NCBI GenBank assembly: GCA_019044685.2
Contig: JAGTXX020000013.1
Location: 1 to 64,000 of the forward strand
Length of the DNA: 64,000 nt
Source of the DNA: Nannochloris sp. 'desiccata'
Taxonomy: Eukaryota; Chlorophyta; Trebouxiophyceae; Chlorellales; Chlorellaceae
Direction of reading: 5' to 3'
Shown: in pieces, positions 21,496 to 32,619 of the stretch
Position numbering within the stretch: the stretch's first letter is position 1
How the letters are laid out: every line of letters starts with the position of its first letter
Notes under the pieces: generated by a model
Told to the model about the DNA's origin: nothing
The model's database searches: none
What the model saw: the letters and a program-made list of their open reading frames with translations, nothing else
Position numbers and translations under genes: made by a program

Positions 21496-23444
21496 TTAAA
21501 CTAACCCGCACTCTGCTAAATAAATATCATAGGCATGAGTGATATCTGCAATGGGACCACCAACCCAATTCCACTGCATAAAAATAGAAGACACCTTCCC
21601 ACTCCTTGGATCTATTTCATAGGACCATGTAACACCTATTTGCAATTCGTTAAACTGCTCAGCTGAAACGAATGCACCTTGTGCTTTTGTCGGTAGCTGT
21701 GCTGCTATGTCGTCAAATTTATTCCCAAGAAGTTCTCGAAGGAGCTGTTCTGCTTCATCAGGGGTTAGTGGGTCAAAATCAAGATCTTCTGGTTGTATTT
21801 GCTCTGGCCTAGGTAGTGGCGGGAGTTGTCGTGAAGAATTTTCTAGTGTTTGCGGAGCATACCAGCCAACAGAGCCTTGGTTTGTTAAAAGAGCTGCAGC
21901 AGGCGTGAGGAGAGAGTAATTGGGAAACTTCTTCGATGTTTGAGGGGGAAAATGTTCATTATTGCCAATCACTTCAAAATCACACTTTTCATTACTCTTT
22001 TTCCACGTAGGGTTGGGTACCAAAACTTGTCTTTGTGCTGCTACAGGAACAGGCTTTCTTAGCCATCTCGCAAATGCTCTTTGGTTAGGTTTTTCTCCTT
22101 CTTTCAGTTCTCTAGGGAACAGCACTCCAGGTGTTAATGGTTTACTTTCATCATCTCCATTTTTAAGCAAATTAATTTTTATTGCTTCTCCGGCTTGCCG
22201 GCGATGTTTTGTTCCCGAATCTGCTGGTGGTGCTGGTTGCCCATGCAGCTCCAAATACGATGCATACCAGGCTGGGAGAGGTACATGCATTAGTGTGTGC
22301 ACTACAATACGACATTTCACTTCAGGTTTATATTCGTAATAACTTGAAAACATAGTATCTACATCCAAATGAATACCAGCATAGAGCTCCATCTTCTTTA
22401 AATATTGAAGAGCATCTTCAAAATTGTCCACCGCCATCCAGGGATCTTCAAAAAAGAATTTTTCTGAAGAAGAAGAAGAAACAAGGTCTTGAGTAACCAG
22501 AGCATCTACCCCTGCACTAGGTACAAATCCATCTTCTAGCAGTGCACGTCGAAGTACTAGCAAAACTCGTTCCGCACGTTCAAATTGTGTTACCGCCTTT
22601 TCAGGGATATCAGGGGCAGGGATATTCTTAATATAATCTTCTGGAAACATCGGAATATCATTTAATAATGATCTAAATGCATCTTCACTATCCTCTGGAT
22701 CGTCTATTTCACCAGCAGCTTTACGCTCTCGCCGTAGCTTAGCTTGTTCTTTCTTACTAAGCAACATTTCTTCAAAATTTTCAACGCTTTTATTTAAACA
22801 ATCCAAAAATTGATCACCAGGCTCAGGCTCTGCATCCCAAAATGATGCTGGGGGTTGTAATGAGCCATTACCTTGCTCAATCAATTTAGAAAACTCTTCT
22901 ACTGCTTCAAAATCTAACCCCTGGGCTAGAGGGTCGTCTAAATCATCTGCTGGTCGTAAACCGAGAAGGCGTTCCAATTCAAATCTCAAAATGCCTTCAG
23001 GAATCTCACCGGCTGTTGGGTTGTATAATTGAGATAGGGGATTTTGGTCTTTAAATATGTCATCTAAGCCTTCTTCTTTGAGTATTTGTAGTATTTCTTC
23101 CTGCTGCTCGTCGTCTCCGTCTGCCACCGCTGCTGCAAATTCAGCTGCCAGGGCTTCTTGCTCTTCTTTAAGAGCAGCAACGCGACGTAGAATATTTTGC
23201 TTTCTGCAGAGTATGTGGTAGCACTATTTTATCTCAGCTTATCTGTTGATCTTTCTCGTAAATTAGAGATATATTAAACTTACCGCTCCTCTTTGTCGTC
23301 GGCATGTTGGCCCTTGGCACTTGAAATTAAAGAAGGTCTTCGAACGATTTGCCTTCGAGCGATTCTCTGTAGTATTTCGGAGTTTTTTAAAGGAGCGGGA
23401 ACCGCCGGAAGGCTGTGCGAACGCACGTTGCGGAACACAAACAT
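21496..23444 (-). CDS. Unrecognised protein with organelle presequence
   Basis: Exon 1 is 23444-23284 and exon 2 is 23203-21496, joined in phase 2, giving 622 residues. The first exon has no long open frame of its own; it was found because its frame continues exon 2 exactly (KEER then KQNILRR). It begins MFVFRNVRSHSLP and is rich in Arg, Ser and Leu with no acidic residue for about 20 positions, as expected of a mitochondrial or plastid targeting peptide. The mature part is acidic with helical stretches, a DDIFKDQNPLSQLY block, VKCRIVVHTLMHVP and a C-terminal IFMQWNWVGGPIADITHAYD. I do not recognise the family and see no catalytic signature. It diverges from the first TPT transporter over 474 bp. 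Confidence 0.72.
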
Positions 23445-23918
23445 CAGTGCCAATTAAGTTGATCACAGTATTTCCACCCTCATTATATGTAATTGGCGCT
23501 AATCACAGCGTAAGTATGATTCCATTACAATCTTCTAGGCGAGGAATATGAAAATTAGTTTGGAAAAAAGGTGTTAAAAACTTTGCTAGATGTGTAAATC
23601 AGGTTCGAGTCCTCCCAGATATCGGCAAATTAATGCATGAGTGGGCTCGTTGGTGGACGCAAGTTTCTCTGCTTAAAACTTTGATGTATACAGTCTCTGA
23701 TATATTAATGCACTAGCATTATACCTATCCACTGCAATTAAATACGCTCAAGGTTCACTTTTCTGCAGCTCAGAGCGTGCTTAAGACCTTGCCTTGCGGC
23801 CCACTCGGACTGCTTCTTCGCAAATTTCAATACCTAGAACTTGTCCGCCTCGCAATTAAACTGTGCTTTATACAATATAGATATTAAATATTCAATAATC
23901 CAAGGCATCCGAGGCACA
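23445..23918. promoter_or_regulatory. Divergent spacer, organelle protein / transporter 1
   Basis: 474 bp between divergent starts. It contains GGTTCGAGTCCTCCC near 23603, which looks like a tRNA T-arm/B box, but no cloverleaf can be folded around it. Nothing else seen. Confidence 0.4.
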
Positions 23919-25259
23919 ATGGGTGACCCTTCATCGCCCGCACACCAGTCTGTTGCCGCTCGAGTTATTAGAGCATATACATATGTAGCCATTTGGATAG
24001 GGCTCAGTGGAACGGTAAGAAGTGCTTATAATGCTCAGACTAAGATGAGCAAACGAGGACCATGCGGAAGCTTGGTGCTTCTGCTGCCAACAACATTTTG
24101 CTCTCTTGTTTGTTTCCCCCTTTTCCGACCGCGCACTACAACTTTCTCTCTTTCTATTTTGCAGGTGATTATGTGGAATAAGAACATCCTTGCCTACTCA
24201 GGATTCCCTTATCCAGTGACGCTTACTATGTGGCATATGTTTTTCTGCTCCTTCCTGGCTGTTCTCCTCATAAAAACAGGCAAAGTGCAATCAATCAACA
24301 TGGACAGAGCAACGTATATGAAGGCTATTGTACCGATTGGGGCATGCTATGCTGGTACATTATGGGTGGGCAACGCTGCATACTTGTACTTGTCAGTGTC
24401 ATTCATCCAAATGCTGAAAGCATTGATGCCCGTGGCTGTCTTTTCTGTTGGATGTGTTTTTGGCACTGAGCGGTTCAACATGCAGACGTTTTTAAACATG
24501 ATATTGGTTACTATTGGAGTTGCCATTGCTTCCTTTGGTGAATTGAATTTCAACCTTACTGGTGTATTGTTCCAGCTGTCGTCTATTACAATGGAATCTA
24601 TCCGTCTTGTCCTTGTTCAAATTTTATTACAATCTCGTGGCTTGAAGCTGAATCCCATTACCACTTTATATTACGTAGCACCATGCTGCTTTATGTTTCT
24701 ACTGCTCCCATTCTTTGCTATCGAGTATCACCAAATTGCAGCTGATAATGCACTTTCTATCAACCCTCTGAATTTCCTTGGGAACGCTACAGCTGCATTT
24801 GGACTCAACATGGCAGTGTTTTTATTGATTGGAAAAACGTCTGCATTAACTATGAATATTGCTGGTGTAGTGAAAGATTGGATGTTGATTGGCTTGTCGG
24901 TATGGTTGTTCCATTCGGCTGTGTCAAGTTTGAATCTCTTTGGCTACTTGATTGCATTTTTGGCAGTCTGCTGGTACAATTATCAGAAATTACAAGGGGT
25001 AAGTTTTTTTCTTAATTTTTAGAAATTTATCTGGTCTTTGAGAGAAGACAATTTGCATTGAAATTCTGCTGTAGATAATATCCATGCAACACTTTCTTAC
25101 TATCATTTCCCTTCAATGTATTCCGTGTTGCAGATGAAGGGTGGTGGTTCCCCGACTCGGCCAACAGGCGCTGCGACTCGTCTTACTTCTGCAACTAGCA
25201 CACCTGATGAGAAGACACCCTTAATCGTTATCAATGTGGATAAAGAGCAGAAGGTCTGA
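23919..25259 (+). CDS. TPT-family transporter, tandem copy 1
   Basis: Exons 23919-24014, 24165-24998 and 25134-25259, all phase 0, encode 351 residues. The protein has about ten hydrophobic segments and the hallmarks of the triose-phosphate/nucleotide-sugar translocator superfamily: WNKNIL near the start, FIQMLKALMPV, LNPITTLYYVAPC, and KDWMLIG...FH near the end. Plant relatives move sugar phosphates or nucleotide sugars across Golgi, ER or plastid membranes; no clear plastid transit peptide is present, so an endomembrane location is more likely. The first intron is 150 nt with no in-frame stop. A second gene follows 480 bp downstream in the same orientation, with different intron positions. 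Confidence 0.88.
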
Positions 25260-25739
25260 AATCCTTAGCACACTGTCAATCCCTTCATATTGATACTAAA
25301 ATGGAGGGTTGAAAGTGGGAGGTGGTGGTTGCCGGAAAGTATATAATTATCCCCTTTATAAAGTAAGAAACCCCCATTGCATGATTTTAGTACGCTAATT
25401 ACTTCGAGATTTGACTTTTCTCATATGAGCTTACATGTTTTTGTTTTGTTCGAAACTGTAATCCTGAATTGCTACTAGGAGGCGCAGCCTGCTGAGCTGC
25501 CGGGGAAACTGAGCAGGAGGGAAGAGCAGTAATTTATTGACTTAAAACATAGCAGCAAAATCATAAACAGTCTTTATTTCTGATAATGTATAAAGCTAAA
25601 TCTGAAGCTTTGAGCTTAAAAACTGACTAATTCGTAAGATAGCTTAAAAGTTTAAGCTAGGATTTGAAAATAGCACATTTTTATTATCACGTATTTCTTC
25701 ACATTTCGAACACTGTTGAATAGAATAGAATCAAAGAAA
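25260..25739. promoter_or_regulatory. Spacer between the two TPT transporters
   Basis: 480 bp holding the 3' end of copy 1 (TGTAA at 25457-25461) and the promoter of copy 2. CCTGCT at 25488-25493 and AGCAGG at 25512-25517 can form a small stem. No RNA gene seen. Confidence 0.4.
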
Positions 25740-27015
25740 ATGGGAGAAGCTGCAGATAGACAGACGCTGATGAAAAAGATCATCGCCGCCTACACTGCAG
25801 TAGGAATTTGGATCTTTTTAAGTGGAGCAGTTATACTTTATAACAAGTATCTCCTCGCATATAGCGGTTTCCACTACCCTATATCTCTCACCATGTGGTA
25901 AGTAAAATACTGTGGCGTTTGAGACAGTTGAACTGCTTGAATATCCTAAACTTACTTGCGGCCTTTGGCTTAAATCTTTTGCTTTGCTTTTTATCTCACT
26001 ATGCAGGCACATGTTCTTTTGTTCATCTTTAGCATTTGGACTAGTGAAGTCTGGTAAAGTTCAGTCAATCAATATGGAGCAGGAAACGTTCATGAAGTAA
26101 GCATACCTTTGATTTTGTTGTAAGCCGGAGTTGGAAGGCGGTAGTTCCCTAAACCTTGCAAAACCACATGTTCCCTGACTCACGCTGTTGCTTCTCCAAA
26201 TTTGCAGAGCGATCATTCCTATCGGAGCATGCTATGCTGGTACATTATGGGTAGGCAACGCTGCATACTTGTACTTGTCAGTGTCATTCATCCAAATGCT
26301 CAAAGCTTTGATGCCCGTTGCTGTTTTCTCTGTCGGCTGTGTCTTTGGCACTGAGCGTTTCAACTGGCCCACTTTCTTAAACATGATATTAGTTACCATT
26401 GGTGTCGCTGTAGCCTCTTTCGGTGAAATTAATTTCAATATGACTGGTGTCTTGTTCCAACTTTCTTCAATCGTTACCGAATCTATCCGCCTTGTCCTTG
26501 TTCAAATTTTATTACAATCTCGTGGCTTGAAGCTGAATCCCATTACCACTTTATATTACGTAGCGCCGTGTTGCTTTGGGTTTTTACTCCTCCCCTTTTT
26601 CGCTTTGGAATTTAGTAAAATAACTAATGACGCTGAGCTAGTGGTCAACCCTTTCCACATGATTGCCAATGCCACTGCGGCCTTTTGTTTGAATATGGCT
26701 GTATTCATGCTGATTGGCAAGACTTCTGCGTTAACTATGAATATTGCTGGTGTAGCTAAAGATTGGATGTTGATTGGTTTGTCGGTGTGGTTGTTCCATT
26801 CTGCTGTCTCAGGTTTAAATTTATTCGGCTACTTCATAGCATTTTTGGCAGTGTGCTGGTACAACTATCAAAAATTACAAGCAGCAAAGGCAGCAGGACC
26901 GCCGCCATCGTCGCCTTCATCTGCAGCGGCAGCAGCAGCAGCATCAGGGAATGAAGAAATGATCCCTTTAAAGATTATGACGGCAAGCTCCCTAGATAAA
27001 CCGATGCAAGCTTAA
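25740..27015 (+). CDS. TPT-family transporter, tandem copy 2
   Basis: Exons 25740-25897, 26007-26096 and 26208-27015 encode 351 residues. Both introns fall in phase 2, inside the Trp of LTMW-HMFF and the Lys of FMK-AII; neither position is used in copy 1, and neither copy 1 intron is present here. The ten-segment core and the FIQMLKALMPV, LNPITTLYYVAPC and KDWMLIG motifs are the same. The C-terminus differs: an Ala/Ser/Pro-rich tail. A 74-bp tract (26491-26564) is identical to copy 1 (24606-24679) within more diverged flanks. Likely a sugar-phosphate or nucleotide-sugar antiporter; substrate unknown. Confidence 0.88.
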
Positions 27016-27129
27016 TTAAATTTTTTATTTATTATGTTTGTTATTATCGATAGTACTGTTATTTCTTAACTTTTGACATGATCATGCACTTTTTACCTAT
27101 AAATTATTATGAGTACATACTCTATTTAC

Positions 27130-27134
27130 TTACA
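27130..27134 (-). terminator. TGTAA poly(A) signal of the scramblase gene
   Basis: TTACA on the + strand, 17 nt beyond the stop of the minus-strand scramblase-like gene. Confidence 0.4.
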
Positions 27135-27151
27135 ATCAATTAACAAACTTA

Positions 27152-28615
27152 CTAATCATCGTCACCCCATCCAAAACTGCCGAGGACATCTGATAACGTA
27201 CCACCCCCATCACCATCACCATCATTATCATCACCCCAGCCCCAATCACCACCGCTAGACTCTTCTGATGGTTGCTCTCCCCATTCATCTCCACCTAAAT
27301 TTCTTTCTAAAGGGTCAGCACCATTACCAGTACCTCCGGATGGTGGCATTGCGTCACCACCACCGCTGCCAACACCAGCTGCTCTAACCTGTTCACCACT
27401 ATGTTCTCCCTCTCCACTACCTTCTTCACCATTATCTTCAGCACCATCTCCACCTCCCATTCCTCCCATAGGGAATGGAATGATAGGTGGGTGGACAAAT
27501 GGACTCAACGCCCCACCTCCATAACTATGCCGTGAAAAGAAATCATAATCAATAGAAACCGCCAAAGCTAAAGCAACCATACGCTCATCTAGTTGCAGAG
27601 GACGTGAAACAGCAAGCTGATTCCCAATTGTTGTAGGAATTACAACTGCATCTGTTCGGAGACCCGCAAGAGCGGTCACAGGCGGAGCAGGGCGATTTGG
27701 GTGTGCAGCTTCAACTGCTGTGTGAATCTGCTCTGCTGCCTCTTGGGGGCTGCCTCCAAAGTGTAGTACATACCGACCTGCGTCTGTAAATATTTCCTTT
27801 CCAAATCCTGAGAAATTTCGATCTATTAAAGCCAAAGTGTCTCCATGTGAATCTTTTAATTCAAACTCCCATCCCAGCAATGGGGCATCGACAGCAGCGA
27901 ATTGTTTTTGGTTGAGAAATAAATCATACCTACGTCTCCATAAATGCCATGATTGCTGCACTTCTCCTAGACGGTTGCCTTCTCCATCTTCAATGTAGAT
28001 TGTCGATGAAATAAGGTAGGCTGGACGTCGTAATCTGAAAATAATTTGATCACCAGAGGGGTTCAGAACAGTGGCGGTAAAAGGGCGGCGAGTGCGTAAT
28101 AGCTGTCTACCAATAGCTTTACCTATAGACCCTTCTTCCTCTAGTAAGTGCGCTACTACATCACCAGATCCATTATACACAGTGTATCGATTTGCTTGCT
28201 CAAATCCAAGCAAAACGGTTCCCCATTCGATTCCTCGAGTAATGACAAGAGCAGAGTGATCTACCACATCTGAGACTTCAGCAACGTCTGATCTTGTTCC
28301 CTGAGGAGAGACTTGCACTACTTCAGATTCTCGTGGTGTAGGGACGATTCTCTGGGAAGCTCTGCTAAGGCGTTTGACAGCGGTCCGCTTGTTGGTTGTG
28401 GCGTAGGAGCGGTAGAGATGCCGCTGATATTCACTAGAGAAATTGCACAAGGTTGCGGTGGGTGGATAGGAAGATTTGAGATTAAAATCAGAGCTATTAA
28501 CATGCAAAGCACGGTTGAATGAAGGCACCGACTCTGATCTTGTTATCAAATTTCGTTCTAATTGCTGTTCCAAGAGTGGCCGCAAATGCCCGGCCAATCT
28601 GCCCAACCGCCTCAT
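27152..28615 (-). CDS. Phospholipid scramblase-like protein
   Basis: A single-exon 487-residue protein. Residues about 130-310 match the scramblase/LURP-one fold: LLGFEQANRYTVYNGSG, LLRTRRPFTATVLN, EVQQSWHLWRRRYDLFL and FSGFGKEIFTDAGRYVLHFG. Yeast AIM25 and plant altered-inheritance-type scramblase-like proteins share this layout and are mitochondrial. The N-terminus (MRRLGRLAGHLRPLLEQQ) is basic and amphipathic, consistent with a mitochondrial presequence. The last 130 residues are a Gly/Asp/Ser-rich disordered acidic tail with WGWGDD repeats. The hydrophobic C-terminal helix found in animal scramblases is not obvious, so true lipid-flipping activity is uncertain. The gene diverges from aquaporin copy 1. 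Confidence 0.82.
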   Translation of the reverse strand: MRRLGRLAGHLRPLLEQQLERNLITRSESVPSFNRALHVNSSDFNLKSSYPPTATLCNFSSEYQRHLYRSYATTNKRTAVKRLSRASQRIVPTPRESEVVQVSPQGTRSDVAEVSDVVDHSALVITRGIEWGTVLLGFEQANRYTVYNGSGDVVAHLLEEEGSIGKAIGRQLLRTRRPFTATVLNPSGDQIIFRLRRPAYLISSTIYIEDGEGNRLGEVQQSWHLWRRRYDLFLNQKQFAAVDAPLLGWEFELKDSHGDTLALIDRNFSGFGKEIFTDAGRYVLHFGGSPQEAAEQIHTAVEAAHPNRPAPPVTALAGLRTDAVVIPTTIGNQLAVSRPLQLDERMVALALAVSIDYDFFSRHSYGGGALSPFVHPPIIPFPMGGMGGGDGAEDNGEEGSGEGEHSGEQVRAAGVGSGGGDAMPPSGGTGNGADPLERNLGGDEWGEQPSEESSGGDWGWGDDNDGDGDGGGTLSDVLGSFGWGDDD

Positions 28616-29213
28616 TATACGAGGTTAAACGATTCTTTGTGATTTGGACCGATGAAAGTAAGTAACGAGTAACTGGGCCTGCCTTAATTATGACATGCTG
28701 TGCTTTGTTTTTTTTTTCAACCTTTTTTTTTTAAATATATATCTTGCAGGGGTCTTCTCTCCACTACCCACCTCGGCCCCAATAGCGCGTCGTTTAGTAT
28801 CGGAACCAAAGTTCAATTACTTTTAAGACTCTAAAAAGGTTAAGTAGCGACCTCCAATCCCTCTCTCCTTGACCACTAGCGTACTGCTGGATTTGGTTCA
28901 GAATTGAATAAACATATTACCTTCCAATTGTAGGTCCAATTCTTCACCGTAACCCCGTAAAGTTGCCTATACGGTTCGTTCAAATTGATACGTTGCGTCA
29001 GTTTCTTGTTTTACTTGCGAAATACTACGGGTTTCATTGTCATCAGGGGGAACTATGGGATTAGGTTCCCTGCTTGCACATTCAATGACGTACCTCCGCC
29101 GTGTTGTATCTCTTTCGTCTTTTAACATACTTAGGTTCACATCAGATGGGTCATCCTTTGTAATTCGCCTCAACTTTTGTTAATCCTACTCACCTGCAGT
29201 AACATCAAGAAAG
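28616..29213. promoter_or_regulatory. Divergent spacer, scramblase / aquaporin 1
   Basis: 598 bp between divergent starts. AT-rich runs near 28709-28740 (T9 followed by T9AAATATATAT) lie where the scramblase promoter should be. No coding frame or RNA gene seen. Confidence 0.4.
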
Positions 29214-30328
29214 ATGACTCAGTTCGATACCTCAGTATTCACCAACTGGGCCAAGGCGACCACTCCTAAGTATACCGAGAGGAAGTTGAACCTCCGTATG
29301 GTCATGGCCGAGTTTGTCGGTGAGTTTCGACACTTTATTGCTACTCTTTTGATAATTGGCTTGTCTAGGGGGGCGAGAGTGCAGGGAGGCCAGTTGGCTC
29401 CAGCCTTCTGCCTCTGCAATGGCATGGCGATTAACCTCTGAGTAAATTGCAATGAATTATATTGTCTAATTTTTCCTTCAAAAACTTTCCAGGCATGATG
29501 TTCTTTGTGTTCATTGGTTGCGGCACCGCCGTAGGTTTTTCTTCCCTCCGTCCCAGTGCGTACGCTGATGGTGCTGCCGACCAAGTCACCAACGATACTA
29601 ACACTGCCATTAGCAGGCAGACTTCCGAGTTGTCTGACGTCATTGTCATCAACTCCAGTTTTGGTGTCAACACTGCCTTCGCTTTCGGTATGGCCATCAT
29701 GGTTCTCGCCTACTCTATTGGCCACGTCTCTGGATGCCACTTGAACCCCGCTGTTACTCTCTCCCTCTTCTTATCTGGACACTGCAACTTCATCCAAGGC
29801 GTCGCCAACGTTTGTGCCCAAGTTGTTGGTTCTATCCTTGGCGCCTCTTTCCTCTACGGCATGGTTCCCAACTCCAGCGAGAGTTCCCTCGGATCTAACG
29901 CTGTCTCCCCTGGTTTCTCCTCTGGCGAGGCCCTCCTTGGTGAAGTTGTCATGACTGGATTCCTTTGCTTTGTTGTGCACATGTGTGTCGCTAAGGAGTC
30001 TAACAATACTGGAATCGCCCCTATGGCTCCCTTGGCTATTGGCTTTGCTGTCTTCATTGGGCACACTGTGTTGATCCCTGTCGATGGTTGTTCTATCAAC
30101 CCCGCCCGTTCTCTCGGGCCTGCTATTGTCTCTGGTAGCTGGTCAGGCTTCTGGATATTTATTGCCGGTCCTTTCGTCGGTTCCTTCTTCGGCGTCTTTT
30201 TCTGGACCTTGGTCTCGTTTGCCTGGGACAAGGAGAACGCTGTGACTCCCTTACCCCCTCGCGCTCAGACTCCCATCGTCACCCCTGACGTAAAGCCTGT
30301 GGGCATCTCTGTCGACGGCGTCTTGTGA
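29214..30328 (+). CDS. Aquaporin (MIP family), tandem copy 1
   Basis: Exons 29214-29319 and 29493-30328, phase 1, encode 313 residues. The two pore motifs are NPA at residues 120-122 (HLNPAVT) and NPA at 238-240 followed by Arg241 (SINPARS), as in orthodox water channels and glycerol facilitators. Six membrane segments and two half-helices can be traced. A hydrophilic Asn/Ser/Thr-rich loop of about 30 residues after the first segment (residues 55-87) is longer than usual. The GCSINPARSLGPAI ending resembles plasma-membrane-type plant aquaporins, but the family is deep in algae and the substrate (water, glycerol, other small solute) cannot be assigned. Codons are strongly C-ending, suggesting high expression. 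Confidence 0.9.
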
Positions 30329-31504
30329 AAATAATCAAATTTTTCTGATCAAACAAATAAACCCAATAAGGTGACTCAAGGGATCGAGTGGCAGTAACTA
30401 TGACATACATTATATACGGCGCCTTTCTCACCTTTTGTCAAAAATAGACTCGCCAGAAATCCCAAATCTTAAGCCTTAAACTCAAAATATGACAGTCTTT
30501 CTTTTTCTGTTTACGCTGACCAAAAATACCCGTAAGATTTCAGCGATATCGATATTTTTACTATATTGATTCTGAATACTTGATGTTGGTCTTCCCTCCA
30601 TTTATTAATATCCGCCCGCGGGAAGAAGCGTTTTAATTTTGGGGCGCCTTATCCAAGTAAGTTTTTTAATAATGATTTCTTAAGCCATCAATCCCTATTT
30701 GTAAAAAGCTTTTTGTTCCGTCGTATTCTTTGTGATATTGCTGGTCATTGTGTGTCGTTCCCGCTGCAACGTTGTTAAACACATGGTTAACTACTGGCAC
30801 CGCCCACGGTCTTGACGTCAACATTGAACCTGCTGGACTTGCAATAAGTTTCGGATGTTTACATCATTGTATTACCAGCATTCGTTAACGTGAAAACGGC
30901 AGCAAACACTTGAGGTATAGTGTACTAGAATTTAAATATCGCGATTGCACGCATAAATAAACTTTTTGTCGAAGTCAAAAGAATGTGAGGGTAAGTTAAT
31001 AGAAGAAAGAGTGGGAACAAGTCACTGGGTGGGAAGAAAACTCGACTTTTGAAGTGGGGTGTTCTACATCCATAAAACTATGGTATGCTGCCCCTGCAAC
31101 CACATGAAAACCTTTATACATGTTGTACTTTTTCATTTCCAGCCTCCACTAACTCTAGAATTCGTCTGCTCAGTAGTGCCAAATTGCATTCCCAACACAT
31201 TATTTCTCCACGTTCACCTATAACACAAGGTAAATCCGCACCAGGTGACCCCAACATTGTTTAAATGTACTTGCGATTCGAAATAGTGCGTTTGTGGGTA
31301 ATTAAATGGCTGCTGTACTCCTGGCAATGGCATTGATTCTCTGCCTGCCGGCTCTTGTTTTGTGGAAATATCCACCTAATTACCTTGATGGGCGTCCCAA
31401 ATTCTTTGCTGATAATTTGTGCTCCGTGAAAACTATCACGATCTTGTATTTTTAATTGCAAATTTGTTATTGTGCTTGCCATGCAGAATCCACTCTAAAT
31501 CAAG
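30329..31504. other. Intergenic, between aquaporins
   Basis: About 1.18 kb with no frame of coding character, no RNA gene and no repeat that I can see. It should hold the 3' end of copy 1 and the promoter of copy 2. Confidence 0.5.
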
Positions 31505-32619
31505 ATGAGTCAGTTCGATACCTCTGTTTTTAGCACATGGGCTAAGGAAGCTATTCCTAAGTACACTGAGAGGAAGCTAAACCTCCGCATGGTCATGGCT
31601 GAATTTTTCGGTGAGTTTCGGCACTTTCTGGTTGTGTCTTGCAGGCCAGCAGCACCGCTGCCTGCAAGCTGTAACTGGAAGCATTGCTGTTCAGCAAAAA
31701 TCATCTGCCTCCCCAGCGCATGCCAATAATAAAATAACTAAGACACAAACACGTACAAATTGTTATTCTTAAATCTCATTCTTCCTTCAAAAACTTTCCA
31801 GGCATGATGTTCTTTGTGTTCATTGGTTGCGGGACCGCGGTTGGCTTCAGTTCACTGCGCTCCAATGCTTTTGCTGAAGACGCCAATGATGCTGTTACCC
31901 CAGATACGAATACCTTAATCAAAGAGTTGTCTGACGTCATTGTCACCAACTCCAGTTTCGGTGTCAACACTGCCTTCGCTTTCGGTATGGCCATCATGGT
32001 TCTCGCCTACTCTATTGGCCACGTCTCTGGATGCCACTTGAACCCCGCTGTTACTCTCTCCCTCTTCTTATCTGGACACTGCAACTTCATCCAAGGCGTC
32101 GCCAACGTTTGTGCCCAAGTTGTTGGTTCTATCCTTGGCGCCTCTTTCCTCTACGGCATGGTTCCCAACTCCAGCGAGAGTTCCCTCGGATCTAACGCTG
32201 TCTCCCCTGGTTTCTCCTCTGGCGAGGCCCTCCTTGGTGAAGTTGTCATGACTGGATTCCTTTGCTATGTCGTTCACATGTGCTGCGCTGACCCCACAAA
32301 CACCACAATCTCTCCCATGGGTCCCTTGGCTATTGGCTTTGCTGTCTTCCTTGGGCACGCTGTGCTGATCCCTGTCGATGGTTGTTCTATCAACCCCGCC
32401 CGTTCTCTCGGACCTGCTATCATCTCTGGCACTTGGTCAAGCTTTTGGGTGTTCATTGTCGGCCCTTTCATCGGTTCCTTCTTGGGCGTCTTTGTCTGGC
32501 TGTTAACCTCAAAGGGTTGGGATAGGGAGAATGCTGTGACCCCCCTTGCCCCTCGTGGCTCCGCACCTGTCGATATTACTCCTGACATCAAGTTGACAGG
32601 TCCTGTCGATGAGGTTTAA
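31505..32619 (+). CDS. Aquaporin (MIP family), tandem copy 2
   Basis: Exons 31505-31610 and 31802-32619, with the intron at the same codon and phase as copy 1, encode 307 residues. Both NPA motifs and the selectivity-filter Arg are present. A 307-bp tract, 31960-32266, is identical to 29663-29969 of copy 1, while the sequences on both sides differ at many synonymous and replacement sites. The N-terminal extracellular or lumenal loop and the C-terminus differ most, so the two channels may differ in regulation rather than pore. The intron 3' end (CTTCAAAAACTTTCCAG) is also shared. Confidence 0.9.

Noticed and set aside
21496..23290. Starting the 622-residue protein at the ATG in the GCC-AAC-ATG-CCG context near 23314
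   Set aside because: That ATG leaves the wrong phase at the clear GTAAG donor and would shift exon 2 out of frame; the upstream ATG at 23444 fits and gives a targeting peptide.
23570..23640. Possible tRNA gene around GGTTCGAGTCC
   Set aside because: Only a T-arm-like stretch is present. The T stem pairs poorly, no matching acceptor stem or A box lies at the right distance, and no anticodon arm folds.
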